Assembly (NCBI RefSeq): GCF_027579695.1
Contig: NC_083586.1
Location: forward strand, 6,816,001 to 6,880,000
Direction: 5' to 3'
DNA: 64,000 nucleotides
Source of the DNA: Neoarius graeffei
Taxonomy: Eukaryota; Chordata; Actinopteri; Siluriformes; Ariidae
The position numbers and the translations under genes are program-made. Of this stretch, positions 11,551 through 21,446 are shown in pieces (the first letter of the stretch is position 1; each line of letters begins with the position of its first letter). The notes below the pieces were generated by a model. It saw nothing but the letters and a program-made list of their open reading frames with translations. It ran no database searches and was not told where the DNA came from.

Positions 11551-12560
11551 TCATGGTGTGAACTCCCTAAGGCGTGTGCCCCTGTCATACAGATGGACTT
11601 GACGTTCCTGGGCCTGTCGCAGATTTTCCTGGGTTAGGTGCGTGAGTGTTTGGAGTTTGGCGCGCAGGTCGATAACATATTGGATTTTGTTTTTACTGGT
11701 TGAAGGTCCCTCCTCCCAATTTTCCTGTAGCACATCCAAAATGCCAAGTGGCTTATGCCTGTATAATAATTCGAATGGGGAGAACCCCGTGGAGGCTTGC
11801 AGGACCTCTCACACTGCGAATAACAAAGGCTTGAGCCATTTATCCCAGTTACGTGCGTCTTCACTTACAAATTTTCTAATTATATTTTTGAGGTTGCAGT
11901 TAAACCGTTCGACTAAGCCATCCATTTGTGGGCGATAAACGCTGGTGCCGATAGGCTTAATTCCCAGTAACCCATACAGTTCGTGCAGTGTGCTTGACAT
12001 AAACATAGTGCCTTGATCAATCAGAATCTCTTTGGGGATTCTGACTCGGGAGATGATGCGGAAGAGCGCTTCTGCAATACTACGTGCTGAGATATTGCGA
12101 AGAGGCACTGCTTCCGGATATCGCGTTGCATAGTCCACCAGAACTAAAATAAAGCGATATCCTCATGCTGACCGATCTAATGGCCTGACGAGATCCATCC
12201 CAATTCTTTCGAACGGGATCTCGATTGACGGCAGAGGGCGCAAAGGTGCTTTTGGAATGGCCGCGAGATTTATTAACTGGCATTTGCGAGAAGCCGTACA
12301 CCACCTACGGACATCGCCATGAATCACTGGCCAATTATTCAGGCTAGTGTCTTATCCTGCCCCAAGTGTCTGGCCATGGGATTAAAGTGAGCCGCCTGGA
12401 ATATAAACTCCTGGCGGTTCTTTGGGATCAAAAGCTGGGTTATTGGTTCCTTAGTCTGAGTGTCCTGTGTCACTCGATATAAACTATCTTTAATTCTGGA
12501 AAAATAGAGGAAGGATGGTGTGGCGTTTGGCTGGAGAGTTTGACCATCGATTACTCTCAC
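11551..12560 (-). pseudogene. Gmr1 copy A integrase (broken)
   Basis: The N-terminal zinc-binding part is at 12339-12560 (AAHFNPMARHLGQDKT, the HH half of the HHCC site). The catalytic core is at 11809-12200, with DYATRYPEA, LIDQGTMFMS and GLVERFN giving the D, D and E positions. A C-terminal part follows (NKIQYVIDLRAKLQTL, 11551-11739). It lies between protease and reverse transcriptase, which is the Gmr1 order. Frameshifts lie near 12300 and 11800. Confidence 0.85.
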
Positions 12561-12590
12561 TTGGTCAAACGCATGCCGCAGAGTCTTGTC

Positions 12591-13211
12591 TCACAACTGC
12601 TCTAATGGGAAATCCACAAGGGAATCCCCGAGAGAGGGAGGAGGAGCAGGCTGCTCCTCACTCTGACGCGGTGATGACATAGACAGCTCTGTGACAGCCA
12701 CTCCCGCCAATGCCACTCTGGGACTTCCCTTTGCTAAACTATGGCAGGCCCCACTCTTCACTAAATGTGTCATTAACTCCCTAAATCCCGGCCAGTCAGT
12801 CCCCAGAATTATCAAGTGGGTAAGGCGAGGATTAACCGCCACCTTTACTCTAAATTTTTCCCCTCTAAATAGAATGTGGACCGACACTAAAGGGTAGTTG
12901 TGAACATCCCTGTGCACATGCACCTTCACCAACTGTGCTCTCCCCAATGCCTCATCTTGCACCAGGCTTTGGTGGATTGAGGTCTGATTACAGCCGGAGT
13001 CCACCAAAGCCTGATACGTATCCCCTTGGATACTCACCGGTATGCAATATGCTCCAGCCCAATCGAGGGCAGTCCCTGGCACGTCTGGGATCTGGACCAC
13101 CATGCCCACCTCCATTGCCGAACACTGATGCTGGAGGTGCCCCGGTTCCCCGCAGCGCCAGCATACCAGCCCGGGCTCTCCCTCTGCACCAGTGTTTTGG
13201 GCATCACTCAC
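12591..13211 (-). pseudogene. Gmr1 copy A zinc knuckle and protease
   Basis: 206-residue open frame. Residues 18-30 form a CCHC zinc knuckle (CWRCGEPGHLQHQC). An aspartic protease follows with the active site LVDSGCNQTS (about residue 71) and the downstream ILGTDWPGF flap/hydrophobic motif (about 136). It is preserved as one frame although its neighbours are broken. The N-terminal gag with the SCAN-like domain seen in copy B is absent; sequence upstream runs into the shortened LTR. Confidence 0.85.
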
Positions 13212-13321
13212 CTGAGGGGGAGAAGAAGTAAGAAATGGTAGGGCACTGCAGGTGTGGCGGGCTGGCCGGGGTGGAGCCGACCCCTGCCTCCACAGTGGGG
13301 GAATGGGGCGAGGATGGGGAG

Positions 13322-13322
13322 C

Positions 13323-13361
<39 letters not shown>

Positions 13362-13362
13362 C
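13322..13362. repeat. (GA)n microsatellite in shortened LTR
   Basis: About 18 GA units with one GAGGAG break. It lies exactly where the outer half of the 5' LTR of Gmr1 copy A should continue. Confidence 0.95.
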
Positions 13363-13523
13363 TCCCTTTCTCTGTTCTCTCTCTCCTTTTAAAGGGTGCA
13401 GTCACTGAGGAAGACACACAAACACAGGTTAATTCCCATCAGGTGCAGTGATCCTACCACTTACCTTCCCTGACTCCGCCCTCCATTCACAGACTGACGC
13501 TTGACCATGCCCCTGCTGCCACA
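13363..13523 (-). repeat. 5' LTR of Gmr1-like copy A, truncated
   Basis: The right-hand LTR keeps only the U3/promoter side, from GAGCTCCCTTTCTC to GCCCCTGCTGCCACA. The R/U5 side, present in the other LTR at 4063-4200, is missing together with the primer-binding site. The duplication AATAC still follows. Confidence 0.8.
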
Positions 13524-14227
13524 AATACCATAACGGATTGGTTGGGACCCGGGTTAACAATGGCCGCCTCTGGTACTGTTGGTAAACAGGGTGGAAAGTA
13601 TGCTACTGTTGCGCCAAAACAGAGAAGGAAAAAGAGAGGGGGGAGGCGTGTTAGGAGAGAGCATGAAAGATGGAAGGGAAATACTTTAGAATTGAGGGTA
13701 GGAACACTGAATGTGGGCACATTGACTGGCAGAGCAAGAGAGTTAGCATGTATGATGGAAAGAAGGAAGTTGGATATTTTGTGTGTGCAGGAGATGAGGT
13801 GGAATCATGCCAAGAACATTGGAGGTGGATGCAAGTTGTTTTATTATGGAGTCAATGGAAAGAGAAATGGTGTTGGTATTGTTTGGAGGGGATAGTTGGT
13901 CAACAGTGTGATTGAAGTGAAGAGGGTATCAGATAGGCATGAAGTTGGAAATTCAAGGAATGGTAATCAATGTTGTGTGTGCGTATGCCCCACGGGTTGG
14001 ATGTGAGAAAGAAGAGAAAGAGTTTTTCTGGGAAAAGATGGATGGAGTGGTAGAAAGTATATGAGGGAGGAGCGTGTGCTGATAGAAGCAGATTTCAATG
14101 GACATGTTGGTGAGGGAAACAGAGGAGATGAGGACATGATGGGCAGATATGGGGTAAGAGAGAGAAATGTGGAAGGGCAAAGGGTGATAGATTTTTCAAA
14201 GAACATGAGTTTGGCAATAGTCAATAC
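13524..14227 (+). pseudogene. RTE-1 endonuclease (broken)
   Basis: 13542-13895 encodes an apurinic-type endonuclease start: LRVGTLNVGTLTGRARELA, DILCVQEMRW, YGVNGKRNGVGIVW. Later fragments at 13960-14220 include APRVGCEKEEKEFFW, LIEADFNGHVGEGNRGDED and VNT before the hAT insertion. Frameshifts and a stop near 13897 break it. In this family the endonuclease nicks the target for primed reverse transcription. Confidence 0.8.
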
Positions 14228-15706
14228 CAGTGGCGGCTGGTAGTCTTTCAAACAGGGGAGGCTGGTCGGTTACGATATTTCCAGATTTTAAAAGAAAAAA
14301 CATCAATTTTGCCCATACTCTTGCCTCTGATCTGGCTGATTGTTGGTAGCATCACAAACTGTGAAATAACAGGTTCTTTTGGCCCATTAGCCTACTGTCC
14401 AATATACATGATGGTGGTGTTGGGGGGGGGGGGGGGGGGGTTATATTTTAACATTTTATATTTTAAAATTGTGGCATGTTGTTTAAAAATTGATCATTAT
14501 TGAAAGCAGCTCTTTGTCAGGAACCTCAGCAGTAGAGCTGGGTGCCACACATTTCATTCAATGACACTTTCCCTATATTTTACTTATTTTGAATGAGAAA
14601 TGTTTTATTGACAATTTTGATAACCCTTCACTTTTAATCCAGGTCTGTAGTGTGAAATGTTCTCGGCTGTGTTTTTGTTTAAAATTTTTTCCAAATTGTA
14701 GCTGTGTTTAATTCATGTCCAGAAAAATATATATTCCAATATAATATACTCAGCATAAACATTTTAAATAGATTCTATATTTTTGGTCCATCCATGACAT
14801 ATTACTAAAGTAGCCTATTTACTGTTGTTGATGTGGGTCACTTGCTGTTAGCCAATTCACTTTCTCGTACCAGGAGAGCTGAAAGGAACGAGTATTATTC
14901 CCTACCTTTTTCACCAAGTTAGTTTGAGGCGTTGGTCTACCCTGCTCTTTAATTTTAATTTTTTCCTCAAAAGGAAGACTGGCAAATGGCTTCGCCAAAA
15001 TTAAATCAGCAATGGTTGGCTTCCATGCGCAGCTTTCTTGCTAGCTGACTAGCCCCCTCAAGTTCAAGTTCAGTCACTCAAATAAACGAAATTTCTGGAA
15101 CTAAGATAGCAAACTTGACAATACTATATTTACACTTTATTTACAATGAAAATATATACAAACTAAAAAAGCTGGTAGAAACTGTATGTAATGAATGAAA
15201 TCGAAATGTAAGCTGATCTCTTACAATACACCACAGCACTTGCGAATCCGCATGGGACTGAACTGAAATTCACCGCTGCCTGTCTATAGTTGAAACGAGC
15301 TGTCAATCAAAGAAAATATCCGGCCGCTTTCACCAATCGCCAGTCTCCTCGCGGAAACTGCCATGTCCCTCCCATGTGAGGCTCGGAGTCCGTAGGCGGG
15401 CATTTTCGCAGTATTTGTCCAATAACCGTCTTGCATTTTGAGATTGAAAAGCGCATAGCTCCCAAATGCCATTGAAGTCCACTGAGGCTGGGAGTCCGTG
15501 GGCGGGTGTTTTCGCAGTATTTGTCCAATAATCGTCTTGCATTTTGAGATTGAAAAGTGCAGAGCTCCCAAATGCCATTGAAGTCTACTGAGGCTGCGCT
15601 GCATCGCGCTGTCACGAGGGGGAAAAACTCATGCACACATTAAAGTTATAAGGGCATTTTTAGAGGAGGCTGAGCCTCCCTCGTTGTCTTAGAGCAATCG
15701 CCCATG
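14228..15706. mobile_element. Non-autonomous hAT-like transposon in RTE-1
   Basis: 1479 bp flanked by a perfect 8-bp duplication GTCAATAC at 14220-14227 and 15707-15714, the hAT-type length. Left end CAGTGGCGGCTGG; right end (reverse complement) CATGGGCGATTGC; GGGGAGGCT-type words lie near both ends. No transposase is seen. It holds a G-run (about 14420-14440) and a 106-bp tandem duplication. Confidence 0.75.
15377..15588. repeat. 106-bp tandem duplication
   Basis: Two units, 15377-15482 and 15483-15588, differ at a handful of positions; a third unit begins at 15589 and is cut off. Overlapping open frames read through it only because the unit lacks stops. Confidence 0.9.
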
Positions 15707-18194
15707 GTCAATACATACTTCAAGAAGAAACAGCAGCACAGGGTGACGTTTAAGAGTGGAGGAAGATCTACACAGGTGGACTACATACTCTGCAGAAAGG
15801 GTAACCTGAAGGAGATTGGAGACTGGAAAGTGATGGCAGGGGAGAGTGTAGCTAGACAACATTGAGTGGTCATGTGCAGGATGAGCTTGAAAGTGAAAAA
15901 GAGGAAGTGTGAAATAGTGGAGCTGAAGATTAAATGGTGGAAACTAAAAGAGGTTGAACATCAGAAGGAGTTTAGGGAAGAAATGAGATGAGCATTGAGT
16001 TGTAATGGAAGTCTGCCAGAAGATTGCTGTAAGAGAGGCAGCAAGGAAGGTGCTAGGGTGGTCATTGGGCAGGAGGAAAGAAGACAAGGAGACATGGTGG
16101 TGGAACAAAGAAGTTCAGGAAATTGTAAAAGAGAAGAAGCTAGTAAAGAAGAATTGGGATGATTAGAGAGATGAGGAAAGCAGGCGGTTATACAGAGAGA
16201 TGAGACAGAAGGTAAAAAAGGCAGTAGCGAAGGCAAAAGCAGATGCATACCAGGAGTTGTACGAAAGACTGGAGACCAAAGAAGGAGAGCAAGACCTGTA
16301 CAGACTACCTAGGCAGAGAAACAGGGAAGCGAGGGATGTACAGCAGGTAAGAGTGATGAAAGATGTAAATGGAAATGTGCTGACAAACAGAGTGTATTAA
16401 GAAGGTGGAATAAGTATTTTGAGGATTTATTAACTGAGGAGAATCCAAGAGAGAAAAGGTCAGATTCGTTGGAGACAGCAAATCAGGAAGCAGAGTTGGT
16501 TAGTAAGGATGAGGTGAGGACCGCCATGAAAAGAATGAAGACTGGGAAAGCAGTCAGACCAGATGGTATCCCGATTGAGGCTTGGAGATGTTTGGGTGAG
16601 ATGGCTGTGGAGTTCCTAACGAGATTGTTACATAAGATCCTAGAGAATGAGAAAATGCCGAATGAATGGAGAGTGTGCTAGTCCCAATATACAAGAATAA
16701 GGGAGATGTACAGAGCCGCGGTAATTACAGAGGGATAAAATTGATGAGCCACACCATGATGTTATGGGAAAGGGCATTGGAGGCGAGATTGAGAAGAGAA
16801 GTAGCAATCTGTGAACAGCAATACGGATTTATGCCAAGGAAGAGCACATCGGATGCAATTTTTGCTTTAAGAATGTTAATGGAGAAGTACAGGGAAGGCC
16901 AGAGAAAGCTACATTGTGTGTTTGTAGACCTGGAGAAGGCATACAATAGAGCACCGAGAGATGAGTTATGGAAAGTGTGGAGTGGATAAGAAGTATATTT
17001 GAGTGGTGCAAGACATGTATGAGAACAGTGAAACAGCAGTGAAGTGTGCAGTTGGAACGACTGAATGGTTCAAGGTTAAGGTGGGACTTCATCAAGGATC
17101 TGCTTTGAGTCCTTTCTTGTTTGCCATAGTGATGGATAGCTTGATGGACGAAGTGAGGCAAGAGTCACCATGGAACATGATGTTTGTGGATGATATTGTG
17201 ATATGTGGTAAAAATAGAAAGGAGATTGAGTTGGGTTTGGAGAGATGGAGGTATGCATTGGAATGAAGATGAGCAGTAGCAAAACAGAATACATGTGCAT
17301 CAATGAGAATGGGGATGAGAGCGTAGTGAATATGCAAGGAGTAGATGTAAAGAAAGTTGGTGAATTCAAGTACCTGGGGTCAACTGTGCAGGAAAACGGG
17401 GGCTGCAATAGTGAGGTGAGAAAGAGAGTGCAGGCAGGGTGGAGCAGTTGGAGAAGGATTTCGGGAGTCATTTGCAATAAGTTCAGTTGGTCGGGTTGAA
17501 TGTCCAAACTGACGATCACATCATCAGTTTTTCTTTGGCTAATCAGACACAAGGTACTGTACACCACCACTCTTGCTGGAGCAGTTGGGGGTTAGGTGCT
17601 AGGTGCCTTGCTCAAGGGCACTTAAGTCAATCCTGCTAGTCTGGGGAATCAAACCAGCAACCTTTTGGTCCCAAAGCTGTTTCTCTAACCATTAGGCCAT
17701 GAGTTCCCCTTTTTTGCAATAAGAAAGTCCCAGCAACAGTGAAAGGTAAGATGTATAAGACAGTAGTGAGACCAGCTGTGATGTATGGCTTGGAGACAGT
17801 ACCCTTAAGGAAGAAACAGGAGGCAAAATTGGAGGTGGTGGAGTTAAGGATGTTAAGGTTTGCGATGGGGGTGACAAGGTTGGACAGGATAAGGAACGAG
17901 CACATCAGAGGGACAGCACATGTGGAGAGCTTGGGAATTAAGCTAAGAGAGATGAGACTGAGATGGTATGGGCACATCCTGAGAAGAGATGCAGAGCATG
18001 TTGAAAGGAGAATGTTGAGGATGGAGCTGTCAGGCACATGAAAACGAGGAAGGCCAAAGAGGAGATACATGGATGAGGTGAGAGAGGACATGAAAGTGGC
18101 AGGTGTGGTAGAGAAGGATGCAGAAGACAGGGAGCAATGGAGACGAAAGATCCGCTCTGGTGACCCCAATCAGGAGCAGCCAGAAGAAGATATA
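15707..18194 (+). pseudogene. RTE-1 reverse transcriptase and C-terminus (broken)
   Basis: Fragments in order: STQVDYILCRK (end of endonuclease); MKTGKAVRPDGIPIEAW (RT start); NYRGIKLMSH; QQYGFMPRKSTSDAIF; VFVDLEKAYNRAPRDE (catalytic D; GYDR-type usual); GLHQGSALSPFLFAIVMD; MFVDDIVICG (FVDD in place of the usual FADD/YADD); FKYLGSTVQENGG; and the C-terminal RLRWYGHILRRDAEHVERR. At least six frameshifts or stops, plus the SINE at 17482-17712, make it non-functional. Confidence 0.85.
17482..17712 (-). repeat. tRNA-derived SINE of a second family
   Basis: Flanked by a perfect 11-bp duplication TTTGCAATAAG at 17471-17481 and 17713-17723. Read on the - strand, it starts with a tRNA-like head containing GGCCTAATGGTTAGAG (box A) and GGTTTGATTCCC (box B), then the fish SINE word CCCTTGAGCAAGGCACCTAG. 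The empty site is seen in RTE-2 near 29455. Confidence 0.88.
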
Positions 18195-19803
18195 CAGTGG
18201 CGCTTGAAAGTTTGTGAACCCTTTAGAATTTTCTATATTTCTGCATAAATATGACCTAAAACATCATCAGATTTTCACACAAGTCCTAAAAGTAGATAAA
18301 GAGAACCCAGTTAAACAAATGAGACAAAAATATTATACTCGGTCCTTTATTTTTTGAGGAAAATGATCCGATATTACATATCTGTGAGTGGCAAAAGTAT
18401 GTGAACCTCTAGGATTAGCAGTTAATTTGAAGGTGAAATTAGAGTCAGGTGTTTTCAATCAATGGGATGACAATCAGGTGTGAGTGGGCACCCTGTTTTA
18501 TTTAAAGAACAGGGATCTATCAAAGTCTGATCTTCAGAACACATGTTTGTGGAAGTGTATCATGGCACGAACAAAGGAGATTTCTGAGGACCTCAGAAAA
18601 AGCATTGTTGATGCTCATCAGGCTGGAAAAGGTTACAAAACCATCTCTAAACAGTTTGGACTCCACCAATCCACAGTCAGACAGATTGTGTACAAATGGA
18701 GGAAATTCAAGTCCATTGTTACCCTCCCCAGGAGTGGTCGACCAACGAAGATCACTCCAAGAGTGAGGCGTGTAATAGTCGGCGAGGTCACAAAGGACCC
18801 CGGGGTAACTTCTAAGCAATTGAAGGCCTCTCTCACATTGACTAATGTTCATGTTCATGAATCCACCACCAGGAGAACACTGAACAACAATGGTGTGCAT
18901 GACAGAGTTGCAAGGAGAAAGCCACTGCTCTCCAGAAAGAACATTGCTGCTCATCTGCAGTTTGCTAAAGAGCACGTGGACAAGCCAGAAGGCTATTGGA
19001 AAAATGTTTTGTGGACGGAGGAGACCAAAATAGAACTTTTGGTTTAAATGAGAAGCGTTATGTTTGGAGAAAGGAAAACACTGCATTCCAGCATAAGAAC
19101 CTTATCCCATCTGTGAAACATGGTGGTGGTAATATCATGGTTTGGGCCTGTTTTGCTGCATCTGGGCCAGGACGGCTTGCCATCATTGATGGAACAATGA
19201 ATTCTGAATTATACCAGCGAATTCTAAAGGAAAATGTCAGGACATCTGTCCATGAACTGAATCTCAAGAGAAGGTGGGTCATGCAGCAAGACAACGACCC
19301 TAAGCACACAAGTCGTTCTACCAAAGAATGGTTAAAGAAGAATAAAGTTAATGTTTTGGAATGGCCAAGTCAAAGTCCTGACCTTAATCCAATGGAAATG
19401 TTGTGGAAAGACCTGAAGCGATCAGTTCATATGAGGAAACCCACCAACATCCCAGAGTTGAAGCTGTTCTGTACGGAGGAATGGGCTAAAATTCCTCCAA
19501 GCCGGTGTGCAGGACTGATCAACAGTTACCGCAAACGTTTAGTTGCAGTTATTGCTGCACAAGGGGGTCACACCAGATACTGAAAGCAAAGGTTCACATA
19601 CTTTTGCCACTCACAGATATGTAATATTGGATCATTTTCCTCAATAAATAAATGACCAAGTATAATATTTTTGTCTCATTTGTTTAACTGGGTTCTGTTT
19701 ATCTACTTTTAGGACTTGTGTGAAAATCTGATGATGTTTTAGGTCATATTTATGCAGAAATATAGAAAATTCTAAAGGGTTCACAAACTTTCAAGCACCA
19801 CTG
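18195..19803 (+). mobile_element. Tc1/mariner element T1
   Basis: 1609 bp between TA dinucleotides (18193-18194 and 19804-19805). Long inverted ends begin CAGTGGCGCTTGAAAGTTTG. It is inserted in the GATA tail of RTE-1. The ends hold inner repeats near GTGAGTGGCAAAAGTATGTG. Confidence 0.92.
18562..19583 (+). pseudogene. Tc1 transposase of T1, one frameshift
   Basis: Start ATG at 18562 (MARTKEISEDLRKSIV). Residues 1-110 form the paired helix-turn-helix DNA-binding region with the AT-hook-like GRPTKI linker. The catalytic part has QQDNDPKHTS (second D) and NPMEMLWKD (E), a DD34E layout. The frame breaks at about 19040, where a T-run has four bases against five in T2. The first catalytic site reads WTEETK where T2 has WMDETK, so the aspartate is replaced by glutamate. 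It is otherwise open to the normal end at 19583. Confidence 0.9.
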
Positions 19804-19805
19804 TA

Positions 19806-19812
19806 GATAGAC

Positions 19813-19857
<45 letters not shown>

Positions 19858-19858
19858 T
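19806..19858. repeat. (GATA)n repeat, tail of RTE-1
   Basis: About twelve GATA units directly after T1. With GAAGAAGATATA before T1, this fits the simple-repeat tail of the RTE-1 LINE, which T1 split. Confidence 0.85.
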
Positions 19859-19918
19859 AATTACATGTGTTAAGGCAGCAGCAAATGCAGGACACAGAAT
19901 TATGGTTAAATTTACACA

Positions 19919-21446
19919 CAGTTGTAGTCAGAAGTTTACATATGAATGTCATGGCAATATTTGGGCTTTCAGCAATTTCTTTGAAGTGTTCTTTTTCTGT
20001 GGCAGAATGATTGTACAGCATACATCTTTAATTAAAAAAAAACACTAGAATATGGTGCACAAGTTTTAATTTTCTTTGGGTTTTCTTTCATCAACACATG
20101 GTCAAAATTTACATACAGCACACCTAATATGACCTAAAATGTCTCTTCACAAGATTCATTATTTACTATGAACAAGCTTCTGGCAGAATTCTGGTTGGAT
20201 ATTTCATGACTCTTCATGGTAGAATTGGTAGAGTTCAATTAAATGTTTTTTTTTTTCCTCTTGCCATGGACTTGACTTACCGGTATAAGCACAGTCCATA
20301 CATTTTCAATAGGGTTGAAGTCAGGACTTGTTTAAGCTTAAATGTTAGCCTGCTTTATCCTCCACAACCAGTTCTGATGCGTGTTTGTGTTCATTGTGCT
20401 GTTGTAAGTCCCATGTCGTGTTCAAGTTTCTGATGGTTTATGCTGAAGAATTCTGAGGTAGTCTTCCTTCATTATTCCATCCACTTTGTGCAATGAACCA
20501 GTTCCACTGGCAGCAAAACAGCCCCAGAACATGATGATCCTACCACCACCACCAGCTGGTACAGTGTCCTTCTGTACATGGTGGTCACTGTGACCAAACA
20601 ACTCAATCTTTATCTCATCTGGCCATACAGCTATCCTCCAAAAGGCTTTTTTCTTTGTCCATGTAGTTAGCTTCAAACTTTAATTAAGCTTAAAGGTGTC
20701 AGTTTTGGAGCAGGGGGTTATTTCTTGGATAGCAGCCTCTTAGTCCATGGTGATGTAAAACTCACTGAACTGTTGACAGTGATCCATCAGCTTCCAGTTC
20801 ATGGCAGGGCTGTGCCACGGTGGTTTCCAGATTGTTCCTGACCATCCAAACCAATTTCCTTTCAGCTGAGGGTGACAGTTTGTGTTTTCTTGAAGTAAAG
20901 TGGGTTGGCAAAATGACTACACCTCACAATAACTTGGATACAATTGTTTGCACTGATCTTGAAATTTGCATTTGTTTAGAAATGGCTCCAAGAGACATTC
21001 TGGGAGTTGTGTATATCTGCCATCCTCTTTCTCAGATCTGCACTGAGCTCCTTGGACTTTCCCATTTTACTGTGTGTTGGTCAATTCAGTGGGTGCAGTT
21101 AAACAAACCCTTTTTATGAAAGCACAGAGAAGCTACCTGCTGTAGTCAATCATAGCCACTAACAGGAAGTTAAGAGACTTCAGCCTTGGCAAGATAAGAG
21201 ACTTTTTGGAAGTTTCAGCACTTCTGAATTAATAATCTAAGTGAGTGTATGTAAATTTTTGACCCTGTGTTGATTTCAGAAAACCCAAAAATTAAAACTT
21301 GTGCACCAAATTCTAGTGTTTTTTAATTAAAGATGTACGCATGTACAATCATTCTGCCACAGAAAAAGAACAGTTCAAATAAATTATTGAAAGCCCAAAT
21401 ATTGCCATGACATTCATGTCACTGTATGTAAACTTCTGACCTCAAC
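19919..21446 (-). mobile_element. Sleeping Beauty-type Tc1 relic
   Basis: The outer ends are inverted: left CAGTTGTAGTCAGAAGTTTA, right ...TAAACTTCTGACCTCAACT. Each end has a second inner copy near TTGACC-TGTGTTGAT, the IR/DR arrangement known from salmonid Tc1 elements. The flanking TA is no longer exact. The inner region carries a decayed transposase on the - strand. Confidence 0.85.
20422..20700 (-). pseudogene. Transposase remnant, Sleeping Beauty-type
   Basis: 84-residue piece with DEIKIELFGHSDHHV (around the first catalytic D), GGGRIIMFWGCFAASGTG and LHKVDGIM. Surrounding - strand frames (about 20700-21110) contain further weak fragments. No N-terminal DNA-binding domain or final E motif could be followed in frame. 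Confidence 0.75.

Larger units (their letters stand above)
4063..13523 (-). mobile_element. Gmr1-like Ty3/gypsy retrotransposon, copy A
   Basis: LTR retrotransposon on the - strand, about 4.0 kb without the L2 inserted into it. It is bounded by TGT...ACA termini and a perfect 5-bp duplication AATAC at 4058-4062 and 13524-13528. Reading from the right, the order is LTR, zinc knuckle and protease, integrase, reverse transcriptase, RNase H, LTR. Integrase therefore lies upstream of reverse transcriptase, the arrangement known for Gmr1-type elements and unlike ordinary Ty3/gypsy. It is broken by many frameshifts, by a deletion covering U5, primer site and N-terminal gag, and by the L2. Confidence 0.85.
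3929..18194 (+). mobile_element. RTE-type LINE copy 1 (RTE-1), split by nested insertions
   Basis: A decayed non-LTR retrotransposon. Its own pieces are the 5' part 3929-4062, the endonuclease part 13524-14227, and the reverse transcriptase to 3' end 15707-18194. The pieces join cleanly once the Gmr1-A, hAT, SINE and Tc1 insertions are taken out; the second copy at 27574-29935 shows the uninterrupted text across the hAT and SINE sites. The 3' end carries the phrase around TGGTGACCCCAAT and then a GATA-rich tail (19806-19858) beyond the Tc1 insertion. Simple-repeat tails and this domain set fit the RTE superfamily; the exact clade is inferred. Confidence 0.8.

Noticed and set aside
13208..13451. 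Frames encoding SLSLSL or RERERE
   Set aside because: Products of the GA/CT microsatellite.
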